A stretch of 39,179 nucleotides of DNA from Mogibacterium sp. (GTDB lineage: Bacteria > Bacillota > Clostridia > Peptostreptococcales > Anaerovoracaceae), in contig JAFRGD010000021.1 of assembly GCA_017433975.1 (NCBI GenBank), positions 1-39,179 of the forward strand, written 5' to 3'. Below the pieces are notes generated by a model. The model searched no databases. It saw only the letters and a list, made by a program, of their open reading frames with translations, and was not told the origin of the DNA. Below, in pieces: positions 32,642 through 39,179 of the stretch (the first letter of the stretch is position 1; the number at the start of each line of letters is the position of its first letter). Position numbers and translations under genes: made by a program.

Positions 32642-32679
32642 AAAATCGCGGGCACAGAACCGTGCCCTTCACCTCCTTA
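32642..32679 (-). promoter_or_regulatory. Shine-Dalgarno separated from the start codon by a hairpin
   Basis: On the minus strand TAAGGAGGT (32679-32671) is followed by GGGCAC (32667-32662), loop GGTTCT, GTGCCC (32655-32650) and then 8 bases to ATG 32641. Folding of the perfect 6-base stem would bring the Shine-Dalgarno to about 13 bases from the ATG. Confidence 0.65.
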
Positions 32680-32765
32680 GTTTAAACCAGCGTGAAAACA
32701 CATCTTTGTAGCTAAATTTTAAATAAATTCATTCCGTTATTTAATATGGAAAAGAGTATTGGATA

Positions 32766-32795
32766 TTGCGTTTTGGAATAAGGGCAGGGTATAAT
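32766..32795 (+). promoter_or_regulatory. Promoter of the LysR-type regulator gene
   Basis: TTGCGT (32766-32771), an 18-base spacer and a perfect TATAAT (32790-32795). The predicted start, about 32802, is within a few bases of ATG 32805. A dyad TTCC-N12-GGAA at 32732-32751 just upstream lies between this gene and the divergent locus C operon and is a possible LysR-type site. Confidence 0.6.
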
Positions 32796-32804
32796 ACAAC
32801 TGCC

Positions 32805-33707
32805 ATGAACATACAGAATCTGAGATATTTCGCAATCGTCGCCAAGTTGGAGAACGTGTCAAAGACGGCAGAACTCATGCACACGACGCAGTCCGCCGTT
32901 TCAAAGAACATTTCGACGCTGGAAGAGGAACTTGGGATCCGGCTGTTTGACAGAATGGGCAAACGGCTGATTTTGAATGACGCCGGGCGGAGGTTCCTCC
33001 AGAGCTGCGAGCGGATCCTGGAGGAGACGGACACCGCGACCAAGGACCTCCGGCACATGTCCTCCGGCGGGGATAATATCATCCGGATCTGCGCGGCGAG
33101 CATGGACCCGCACCTGTTCTCGTGCATGCACATGTTCAAACTTGCATATTCCAATGTGGAATATAGGATCGACACACTCGAGGACCGTTACGAGCTTCCG
33201 GACATCAACGAATACGATGTGATCATCTACCCGGACGAGATCCGGTTCCGCAAGTTCAAGGGCTTCGATTTTACCGCCGAGAAATATTATTTCGCGGTGC
33301 GGACGGACCACCCGCTGGCCGAGCGGATCTCCATCCCGGTCCGGATGATGGACGGCCTGCCGTTCGTGTTCCTCCGGCACAAGATGGAGTACGAATATCC
33401 GTTCCACGTCTGCCTGGCGCAGAACGTATCCATGGACCACATCAACTGCGTCGACGCGCGGGACCACCACCGGCAGATGATCGCCAACGGGATCGCCGTG
33501 GGCTTCGTCCCGGAGGGGAACGCCGAGATGTACCGGCAGGACAAGCGGATCAAGCTGCTTTACCTGACGGACGACCGGTTCACGCGGGCGATGAAGGTCT
33601 GCTTCAAAAGAGAAAAGCACCTGTCCGGACTGGCAGGTGCCTTCAAAGAGTACTTCATGGGGTATTTCAATCTCAAAAGTGAATCGATTCAAAGCTCAGA
33701 TCTCTGA
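32805..33707 (+). CDS. LysR-family transcriptional regulator
   Basis: The 300-residue protein has the N-terminal winged helix-turn-helix: MNIQNLRYFAIVAKLENVSK followed by AELMHTTQSAVSKNISTLEEELGIRLFDR, then a helical linker and a substrate-binding domain. It is transcribed away from the locus C operon, 163 bases apart, the usual position of a LysR regulator that controls its divergent neighbour. The ATG is only about 10 bases after the -10 box and there is no Shine-Dalgarno at a normal distance, so the message may be leaderless. The effector is unknown. Its 3' end overlaps the convergent ThiF-like gene by 35 bases. Confidence 0.9.
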   Translation: MNIQNLRYFAIVAKLENVSKTAELMHTTQSAVSKNISTLEEELGIRLFDRMGKRLILNDAGRRFLQSCERILEETDTATKDLRHMSSGGDNIIRICAASMDPHLFSCMHMFKLAYSNVEYRIDTLEDRYELPDINEYDVIIYPDEIRFRKFKGFDFTAEKYYFAVRTDHPLAERISIPVRMMDGLPFVFLRHKMEYEYPFHVCLAQNVSMDHINCVDARDHHRQMIANGIAVGFVPEGNAEMYRQDKRIKLLYLTDDRFTRAMKVCFKREKHLSGLAGAFKEYFMGYFNLKSESIQSSDL

Positions 33708-34344
33708 GCGAGCCGACCAGCAGGTCCCGATCGCTTTCCCGGGTCTGGCCGCATAGATACCGCACGGCCACGGCCGCCTGCATCGCCGCGCATGCTGCCG
33801 GCGTGAACGGCAGGGATGTCTTGGACCCCGGGGTGTAGTTCGCCGGGTAGAGCTGGTGCAACCGCCGCGAGCCCGCCGGGACGAGCATCACCTGCAGGTC
33901 CCACCCGCAGATTGCGCCGTGCACGATCGCGAGCCCGGCCTCCGTCGCGGCATCCTCCAATATAAACCGCGCTCCGGCGTTGTCCAGCGCGTCCATGACG
34001 AGATCCACGTCCGCCATCAGACCGGCGGCGTTTTCTTTTGTCAGAAATTCAGGCACCGCCCGCACGGTCACGTCCGGATTGATCTCCCGGACCCGGTCGG
34101 CCGCGGCCTGCGCTTTGTTCACGCCCATATTGTTGACGGTGCTGAGAATCTGGCGGTTCAGGTTGGACGGGCAGAAAGCGTCCCCGTCCACGACCGTCAG
34201 CGACCCCACGCCCATGCGCGCGAGGTATTCAATGATGAAGCCGCCGAGGCCGCCGCACCCGACGACGAGGACGCGGCTCCGCCGCAGGGTGTCCATGTCA
34301 TCCGCGCTGACGGCGGGGACGTTGCGGGAATAACGTTCTTCCAT
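33673..34344 (-). CDS. ThiF/MoeB/HesA-family adenylyltransferase
   Basis: The 223-residue E1-like enzyme has the ATP-binding GCGGLGG (29-35), acidic D53/D55 (VDGD), NLNRQ (61-65), K77 and D118. MoeB and ThiF activate the C-terminal Gly-Gly of MoaD or ThiS with ATP, so this is the natural partner of the three MoaD-like proteins in the window. The zinc CxxC pairs and any rhodanese domain of longer relatives are missing. ATG 34344 is chosen because AAAGGAG lies 9 bases upstream; a frame extension of 8 codons would start with TTG. It is 57 bases behind the FAD oxidoreductase gene. Confidence 0.86.
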   Translation of the reverse strand: MEERYSRNVPAVSADDMDTLRRSRVLVVGCGGLGGFIIEYLARMGVGSLTVVDGDAFCPSNLNRQILSTVNNMGVNKAQAAADRVREINPDVTVRAVPEFLTKENAAGLMADVDLVMDALDNAGARFILEDAATEAGLAIVHGAICGWDLQVMLVPAGSRRLHQLYPANYTPGSKTSLPFTPAACAAMQAAVAVRYLCGQTRESDRDLLVGSLRDLSFESIHF

Positions 34345-34401
34345 GGGTAGTTCTCCTTTGAAATCCAAAGCGATGCGTCCGCCGATGCTCCGGCGGGCGG
34401 T

Positions 34402-35316
34402 TTAGTGTGATTTGACCAGCGACCGGCCCAGCCGTAAGGCTTCGGTCGTGACGCTGTCGACGATCTCGTGGATGTGGTCGGCGTTGCCGCAGAGGTGTAG
34501 CCACGCGGGATACCCGTCGCCGCTCCTTAGTGGTTCCGCGAGCGACGTCTCGGGGATCAGTCCCAGTGCGGTGATCAGGGTGTCGCAAGGGACGGTTTCG
34601 TCCGCGCCGGTGTCGAGATGGTGAAGCGTGACCGCAGTCAAAGCGGGATAGCCGTGGACTGCCGTTACGGTGGCGTGAAAGATGACCGGGATGTGGTACG
34701 CCCGGATGCACTCCTCGTGATTGCGCTTCATGCCGCCGAGGCTGCCCTTGATCTCCGCCATCGCGACGACCGTCCTGCCCGTGAGCACGAGCCGGCGGGC
34801 CATGATCTGGCCGATGTCGCCGCTGCCGAGGATGACGACGCGGCTGCCGATGTCGTAGTGGCCGAGGTTGAGGAGCTCCTGCGCCTCGCCGGCCGTGTAG
34901 ATGCCGGACGGCCGCGTGCCAGCGACGCCGAGCGAGGAAAGCGGCCGCTCCCGGCAGCCGGTCGCGAGAACGCACTGATCGAACGAGCACTCGCACAGCC
35001 CCTCCGGACTGGAGAGCAGCGCGGTCCGGTCCGGGCGGAGCTCCGTCACGCGGGCAGAAGGGAGATACGACGCACCGGACGCGAGGAAGCGGGCTTCTTC
35101 ACGGGCGCAGTACTCCGGCCCGGTCAGGTCCTGGTTATAGTATCCGAGGCCGAAGCCCTGGTGGATGCACTGCGGGAGGACGCCGCCGAGCACCGGCCGT
35201 TCATCGGCGAGGAGCACGGAAGCGCCCGCCGCCGCAGCGCCTGCCGCGGCAGCCATTCCCGCGGCGCCGCCGCCGATGACCAATATATCTGTGTGAAGCC
35301 CGCGCACCGATGACAT
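34402..35316 (-). CDS. FAD/NAD(P)-dependent oxidoreductase
   Basis: The 304-residue protein has an N-terminal FAD fold GGGAAG (15-20), a redox region near PQCIHQGFGLGYY, ATGCRERP, and an NAD(P) fold GSGDIGQ. It resembles the small FAD subunits found beside GlpA-like dehydrogenases and HcnB/sarcosine-oxidase-alpha-type proteins. A GlpA-like protein with a matching C-terminal Fe-S domain is encoded divergently at 35537. AAAGGACG precedes ATG 35316. Electron donor and acceptor are unknown. Confidence 0.82.
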   Translation of the reverse strand: MSSVRGLHTDILVIGGGAAGMAAAAGAAAAGASVLLADERPVLGGVLPQCIHQGFGLGYYNQDLTGPEYCAREEARFLASGASYLPSARVTELRPDRTALLSSPEGLCECSFDQCVLATGCRERPLSSLGVAGTRPSGIYTAGEAQELLNLGHYDIGSRVVILGSGDIGQIMARRLVLTGRTVVAMAEIKGSLGGMKRNHEECIRAYHIPVIFHATVTAVHGYPALTAVTLHHLDTGADETVPCDTLITALGLIPETSLAEPLRSGDGYPAWLHLCGNADHIHEIVDSVTTEALRLGRSLVKSH

Positions 35317-35342
35317 CGTCGTCCTTTCACATTTTCAGTACT

Positions 35343-35359
35343 TATAATTTTAAATTATA
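35343..35359. promoter_or_regulatory. AT-rich perfect dyad overlapping a -10 box
   Basis: TATAATTT and AAATTATA flank a single T. On the minus strand the dyad includes TATAAT (35359-35354), the likely -10 of the FAD oxidoreductase gene. It may be an operator, or it may arise by chance in AT-rich DNA. Confidence 0.4.
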
Positions 35360-35451
35360 CTACCACAGGCGGCAGATGCTGCGCAATGTCTCCGGTCGAA
35401 TCAATAGTATCAAACGGAATATGGGAGTTGATATATAACAAGCAGTATTTA

Positions 35452-35480
35452 TTGATAAATGAGTTGTTCTGGTATATCAT
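35452..35480 (+). promoter_or_regulatory. Promoter of the GlpA-like/moa operon
   Basis: TTGATA (35452-35457), a 17-base spacer and TATCAT (35475-35480), each one base from consensus. The leader to ATG 35537 is about 50 bases. Confidence 0.65.
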
Positions 35481-35536
35481 ATATTAGAATAAAGCTTATT
35501 TTTGTTTGGAATAAAACGCCCGCGGAGGGCTTGCGC

Positions 35537-36973
35537 ATGAAAAAAGTCGACGTCCTTGTCATCGGAGCGGGGCTTCTCGGTTGCTTTACGGCGAGAAACC
35601 TGACGAGATACGAACTGGACGTCCTCGTTCTGGAGAAGGAAGGGGACGTGTCCAAAGGGGTCTCCCGGGCGAATACGGGCATCATATATACCGGGTACGA
35701 CAACAAACCGGGCACGCGCAAGAGCAAGCTGTGCATCCAGGCGAACGAAGCGTTTGACGCGCTGACACGCGAACTCGACGTACCGTTCGCACGGCCCGGT
35801 TCGCTGATGGTGGGCTACGGGCCGCGCGCGGACGAGGTGATCCGGCGCAAGTTCCGGGACGGACAGAGTTCCGGCGTCCGGGGGCTCCGGCTGCTGACCG
35901 GCAGGGAGGCGGAAGACCTCGAACCGGGGCTCGCCGGCGGCATCTCCTCCGCGATGCTTTCGCAATTCACGGGTACCGTCGACCCGTGGGAGCTCTGCAT
36001 CGCCGCGTACGAGAACGCGCGGGACAACGGGGCGGAGTTCCGGTTTAATGAAGAAGTCCGGACGGTCCGGCGGGAGAACGGACGGTTCCTCGTCGAGACC
36101 CCGCGGGACTGTTATTCAGCGACTGCGGTCGTGAATGCGGCCGGCCTTTATTCGGACCGCGTCCGGGAGCTCGTCGAGCGGCCGCTGCTCCGGCTGTACC
36201 CTTCGGCGGCGGATTACATCGTACTGGACCGGAGCGAACGCGGCAAGGTCCGCCACGTCATCTTTCACGAAGGGGAGAACGGCAAGGGGCTGACGATCGT
36301 TCCGACGGTCGACGGCAACATCCTCATCGGTCCGACCGACCGCGATCCGGAGGACGGCGAGGCATTTAACGAAGGCTTCCGCGTCACCGCGGACGGGCTC
36401 GCGGAGCTCCGGCGGCTGTGCGGCATGGTCGCCCCGTCCATCGATCTGGACAAGCAGATCCGGACGTTCGGCTCGCTTCGGCCGAACCCGTACCGGGTTC
36501 GCGAAGAGGCGGGTGCGATCATAAGAGAAGACAAGCGGCTTCACGACTTTTCCATCCTGGAGGAGGACGGCCTATTCAGCCTCATCGGGATCAAAACGCC
36601 GGGCCTGACGTACTCCAACGAGCTCGGCAGGATGACCGCGGACAAGGCGGCAGCGTACGCGGGCAGGATGACCCGCCGGAAGGATTTCAATCCGAACCGC
36701 ACGGCCATCGTCCGGACGCGGGACTTATCGGTCGAGGAGCGGGCTGCGGCCATCGCGGAGGATCCCGGGTACGGAGAGCTCGTCTGCGGATGTATGGAGG
36801 TCAGCCGGTCCGAGATCATTCAGGCGATCGACCGCGGCGCGCGCGATTATGAAGGGGTCCGGCGCAGGACCGGGGCCGGCATGGGCCGGTGCCAGGGGAG
36901 CCGCTGCAGAAAGCGGATCATGGATCTATTAACGGAAGTGTCAGATGAAGGACCAGTTCGGCAGGACAATTGA
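35537..36973 (+). CDS. GlpA/LhgO-like FAD oxidoreductase with C-terminal [2Fe-2S] (BFD-like) domain
   Basis: The 478-residue protein has the FAD motif VIGAGLLGC (8-16), a DAO-type core with GVSRANTGIIYTGYD (41-55) as in glycerol-3-phosphate and 2-hydroxyglutarate dehydrogenases, and a C-terminal BFD-like cluster domain with C417/C419 and C452/C457. It would oxidise a hydroxy acid, polyol or amine and pass electrons through the iron-sulfur centre. GGAGGG (35524-35529) supports ATG 35537; the frame extends upstream through AT-rich promoter DNA. Its end overlaps moaA by 29 bases, so pterin genes share its transcript. The substrate is unknown. Confidence 0.87.
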   Translation: MKKVDVLVIGAGLLGCFTARNLTRYELDVLVLEKEGDVSKGVSRANTGIIYTGYDNKPGTRKSKLCIQANEAFDALTRELDVPFARPGSLMVGYGPRADEVIRRKFRDGQSSGVRGLRLLTGREAEDLEPGLAGGISSAMLSQFTGTVDPWELCIAAYENARDNGAEFRFNEEVRTVRRENGRFLVETPRDCYSATAVVNAAGLYSDRVRELVERPLLRLYPSAADYIVLDRSERGKVRHVIFHEGENGKGLTIVPTVDGNILIGPTDRDPEDGEAFNEGFRVTADGLAELRRLCGMVAPSIDLDKQIRTFGSLRPNPYRVREEAGAIIREDKRLHDFSILEEDGLFSLIGIKTPGLTYSNELGRMTADKAAAYAGRMTRRKDFNPNRTAIVRTRDLSVEERAAAIAEDPGYGELVCGCMEVSRSEIIQAIDRGARDYEGVRRRTGAGMGRCQGSRCRKRIMDLLTEVSDEGPVRQDN

Positions 36974-37910
36974 TTACATGCGGATCTCGATCACGGACCG
37001 GTGCAACCTGCGGTGCAAATACTGCATGCCGGACGGCTGCGCCAAGGTGTCCATGAGCCAGATCCTGACGTATGAGGAGATCGAGCGGATCTGCCGGGTC
37101 GCGGCGCGGCTCGGAATCTCCAAGATCAAGATCACGGGCGGCGAACCGCTCGTCCGCCTCGGCTGCACGGACCTGATCCGGTCGCTCAAGGCGACGGACG
37201 GGATCGACGAGGTGACGATTACGACCAACGGGCAGAACCTCTGCCAATACATAGACGAGTTAAAATCCGCCGGCGCGGACGGGATCAACATCAGCCTGGA
37301 CACGCTCGACGCGGAGCGCTACGAATACATCACGGGCGGCGGCCGCCTGGAGAACGTGCTCCAAGCGATTGACGCGGCGGCGGCTTCGGGCGTCCGGACC
37401 AAGTTGAACTGCGTTCTGCAGGCGGGGTTCAACGACGACGAAGTCCTCCGGCTCGCGGAGCTCGGCTTTCAGAAGGAAATCGATGTCAGATTTATCGAAC
37501 TGATGCCGATCGGCATTGCGGACCCGTCGCAGGGGGTCTCCAACGAGGAGGTCCTGCGGATCCTAATGGAACGCTGGCCGGACCTGCAGCGGGACGAAAC
37601 CGTGCACGGGAACGGCCCGGCGATTTACTACAAGCGGCCGGGCACGGACGGCGCAGTCGGCCTGATCAGCGCGATCCACGGGGTGTTCTGCGCGGGTTGC
37701 AACCGTGTCCGGCTGACGTCCCAGGGGCAGATCAAGCCGTGCCTGTGCTTCGAGGAAGGAACCGATATCAAACCATACCTGCAGCAGTCGGACGAGGCGC
37801 TGGAAGCGGCGCTGCGGGACGCAATCTATAGGAAACCGGCGGCGCACTGCTTCACAGAGGAGCAGTTCGGGTCCGGGGACCAGCGGCTGATGTCTCAGAT
37901 CGGAGGATAA
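36945..37910 (+). CDS. moaA: GTP 3',8-cyclase (MoaA)
   Basis: The 321-residue radical-SAM enzyme carries out the first step of Mo/W pterin synthesis. The N-terminal cluster ligands are C20/C24/C27 (CNLRCKYC), with the SAM motif GGEP (65-68). The C-terminal cluster that binds the substrate uses C249/C252/C266 (CAGCNRVRLTSQG ... PCL). The protein ends in Gly-Gly, as active MoaA does. It starts inside the GlpA-like gene with GGAAG 6 bases upstream. Its product is further processed by MoaC, encoded two genes downstream. Confidence 0.96.
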   Translation: MKDQFGRTIDYMRISITDRCNLRCKYCMPDGCAKVSMSQILTYEEIERICRVAARLGISKIKITGGEPLVRLGCTDLIRSLKATDGIDEVTITTNGQNLCQYIDELKSAGADGINISLDTLDAERYEYITGGGRLENVLQAIDAAAASGVRTKLNCVLQAGFNDDEVLRLAELGFQKEIDVRFIELMPIGIADPSQGVSNEEVLRILMERWPDLQRDETVHGNGPAIYYKRPGTDGAVGLISAIHGVFCAGCNRVRLTSQGQIKPCLCFEEGTDIKPYLQQSDEALEAALRDAIYRKPAAHCFTEEQFGSGDQRLMSQIGG

Positions 37911-37915
37911 AATCG

Positions 37916-38860
37916 ATGAGCGAGATGGGAAAAGTCATCGCGGTATGCATGAGCGATAAGAAAGGCATTGCCAAGACGGAGGTGCCGTCCGTCCGGCTCG
38001 TCCCGGACTGGGGCGTCGAGGACGACGCGCACGCCGGCAAGTGGCACCGGCAGGTCAGCCTGCTGGCGCTGGAAAAGATCGAAGACTTCCGCCGGAAGGG
38101 CGGAACCGTGGAGTTCGGCGCCTTTGGCGAAAACATCATCACCGAGGGCTTTGACCTCCGCGCACTGCCGGTCGGGACCCGGTTCCGGATCGGGGACGCG
38201 CTGCTGGAACTGACCCAGATCGGCAAGGAGTGCCACACGCACTGCGCGATCTACCACCAGGTCGGCGACTGCATCATGCCGCGCGAGGGCGTCTTTACCG
38301 TCGTGCTCGAGGGCGGTGTGGTCAAGGCCGGCGACGCGATCGAGCTCATTCCGGCCGACCCGGCGCGGCCATATACGGCGGCGTGGATTACGCTGTCGGA
38401 CAAGGGCGCGGCGGGCGAGCGCGAGGACAAGAGCGGACCGCTGATCGGCGAGATGCTCACGGCGGCGGGCTACAACGTCGTCGAGGGGCTGCTCCTCCCG
38501 GACGGGACCGGACCGCTGAAGCGGCAGCTGATCCGCCTGGCCGACCAGCGGCAGGTGAACGTGATCTTTACGACGGGCGGGACCGGCTTCTCCCCGCGGG
38601 ATCTGACGCCGGAGGCGACCATCGAAGTCTGCGACCGCATGGCGCCGGGCATCGCCGAAGCCGTCCGGGCGTATTCGATGACCAAGACGCCGACCGCCAT
38701 GCTTTCCAGGGCGGTGGCGGGCATCCGCGGGCAGACGCTGATCATCAACCTTCCGGGAAGCCCGAAGGCGGTCCGGGAGTGCCTGGAATTCCTGATGCGG
38801 CCGCTGGAGCACGGGCTGGAGACCCTGCTCGGCAGAAGCGGCGACTGCGCGCGGCAGTAA
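37916..38860 (+). CDS. MOSC domain fused to MogA/MoaB-type molybdopterin adenylyltransferase
   Basis: The 314-residue protein has an N-terminal MOSC domain (about 5-145) with conserved C106 in GKECHTHC, and a C-terminal MogA/MoaB domain (about 153-305) with [15 protein letters not shown] (219-233) and [10 protein letters not shown] (279-288). MogA adenylates molybdopterin before metal insertion; MOSC domains handle sulfur or pterin cofactors. Fusing them may channel the cofactor. GGAGG (37902-37906) lies 9 bases before the ATG and over the moaA stop, so the genes are coupled. Confidence 0.92.
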   Translation: MSEMGKVIAVCMSDKKGIAKTEVPSVRLVPDWGVEDDAHAGKWHRQVSLLALEKIEDFRRKGGTVEFGAFGENIITEGFDLRALPVGTRFRIGDALLELTQIGKECHTHCAIYHQVGDCIMPREGVFTVVLEGGVVKAGDAIELIPADPARPYTAAWITLSDKGAAGEREDKSGPLIGEMLTAAGYNVVEGLLLPDGTGPLKRQLIRLADQRQVNVIFTTGGTGFSPRDLTPEATIEVCDRMAPGIAEAVRAYSMTKTPTAMLSRAVAGIRGQTLIINLPGSPKAVRECLEFLMRPLEHGLETLLGRSGDCARQ

Positions 38861-38871
38861 GCGAGGCGAGT

Positions 38872-39179
38872 ATGAGCGAATTTACACATTTTGACGATCA
38901 GGGCAATGCGAACATGGTCGACGTCAGCGACAAGGCGGTCACAAAGCACACCGCGATCGCCCAGGGCACGATTCACGTCAGCCCGGAGGTCATGGACTCG
39001 ATTCTCGGTCACAAGATCAAAAAAGGCGACGTCTTTACCGTCGCCCAGGTCGCGGGCATCATGGGCACCAAACGAACGGCCGACCTCATTCCGATGTGCC
39101 ACCCGCTCAGCCTGACGAACGCCAAGGTCACGTTCGAGACCGACGAGGCCGCCGGCCTGATCACCGCGATCTGCACGGC
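38872..39179 (+). CDS. moaC: Cyclic pyranopterin monophosphate synthase, 5' part (cut by window end)
   Basis: The first 102 codons of moaC are visible: MVDVSDK at 15-21, the central helices and [15 protein letters not shown], which includes the conserved lysine, arginine and histidine residues of the active site. MoaC converts the MoaA product to cyclic pyranopterin monophosphate. The gene begins 11 bases after the MOSC-mogA stop with a GAGGCGAG ribosome binding site. About 55 more codons are expected beyond the window. Confidence 0.95.
   Translation, partial: MSEFTHFDDQGNANMVDVSDKAVTKHTAIAQGTIHVSPEVMDSILGHKIKKGDVFTVAQVAGIMGTKRTADLIPMCHPLSLTNAKVTFETDEAAGLITAICT

Overview
The window looks like chromosome of a strictly anaerobic, G+C-rich bacterium, most likely a Clostridia-type member of the Bacillota. 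The evidence is GGAGG-type ribosome binding sites, sigma-A promoters with TATAAT boxes in AT-rich gaps, a GAAC-N4-GTTC LexA box, and a gene content of tungsten/ferredoxin enzymes, an iron alcohol dehydrogenase and an oxygen-independent flavin reductase with an iron-sulfur cluster. Genes are tightly packed, with many ATGA overlaps. I see no tRNA, rRNA, CRISPR array, insertion sequence or prophage, and no gene-free stretch over 300 bases.

Region by region. 1-145: tail of an upstream reading frame and a terminator. 196-4037 (minus): aminotransferase, GT4 glycosyltransferase and a tandem class II aldolase. 4228-7890 (plus): shikimate genes aroF, aroB, chorismate mutase and aroA. 7899-9002 (minus): membrane-anchored endonuclease/exonuclease/phosphatase-family protein. 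9198-15539 (plus): one probable transcription unit with a GMP synthetase lacking its amidotransferase domain, a dicarboxylate-type symporter with an extra soluble N-terminal domain, AOR locus A (polyferredoxin, AOR-family enzyme, MoaD-like carrier) and an HSL-type esterase. 15610-16998: TetR regulator with a twin operator, plus a methyltransferase. 17107-21380: a 1033-residue fusion of an old-yellow-enzyme-type reductase with a short-chain dehydrogenase, followed by a tocopherol-cyclase-like protein. 21461-23058 (minus): LexA-boxed Y-family polymerase and a small partner. 23253-26918 (plus): iron alcohol dehydrogenase and AOR locus B (AOR, ferredoxin, MoaD-like). 26923-32641 (minus): AOR locus C (polyferredoxin, AOR, MoaD-like) running into NuoE/NuoF/NuoG-like subunits that resemble an electron-bifurcating Bfu module. 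32805-39179: LysR regulator, a ThiF/MoeB-like enzyme, two FAD oxidoreductases, and the pterin cofactor genes moaA, MOSC-mogA and moaC (cut by the window end).

The unifying theme is tungsten/molybdenum-pterin aldehyde chemistry. Three different AOR-family enzymes each have their own ferredoxin and their own small Gly-Gly-ended MoaD-like protein, and all lie within about 26 kb of pterin biosynthesis genes. Locus B is joined to an alcohol dehydrogenase (alcohol to aldehyde to acid). Locus C is joined to an NADH/ferredoxin electron-splitting module. Locus A is joined to a transporter and an esterase. The most novel-looking elements are the OYE-SDR fusion with its tocopherol-cyclase-like partner, the symporter with an RsbW-like N-terminal domain, and a Shine-Dalgarno sequence separated from its start codon by a hairpin at the head of locus C. 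Metabolite substrates cannot be read from the sequence and are not claimed.
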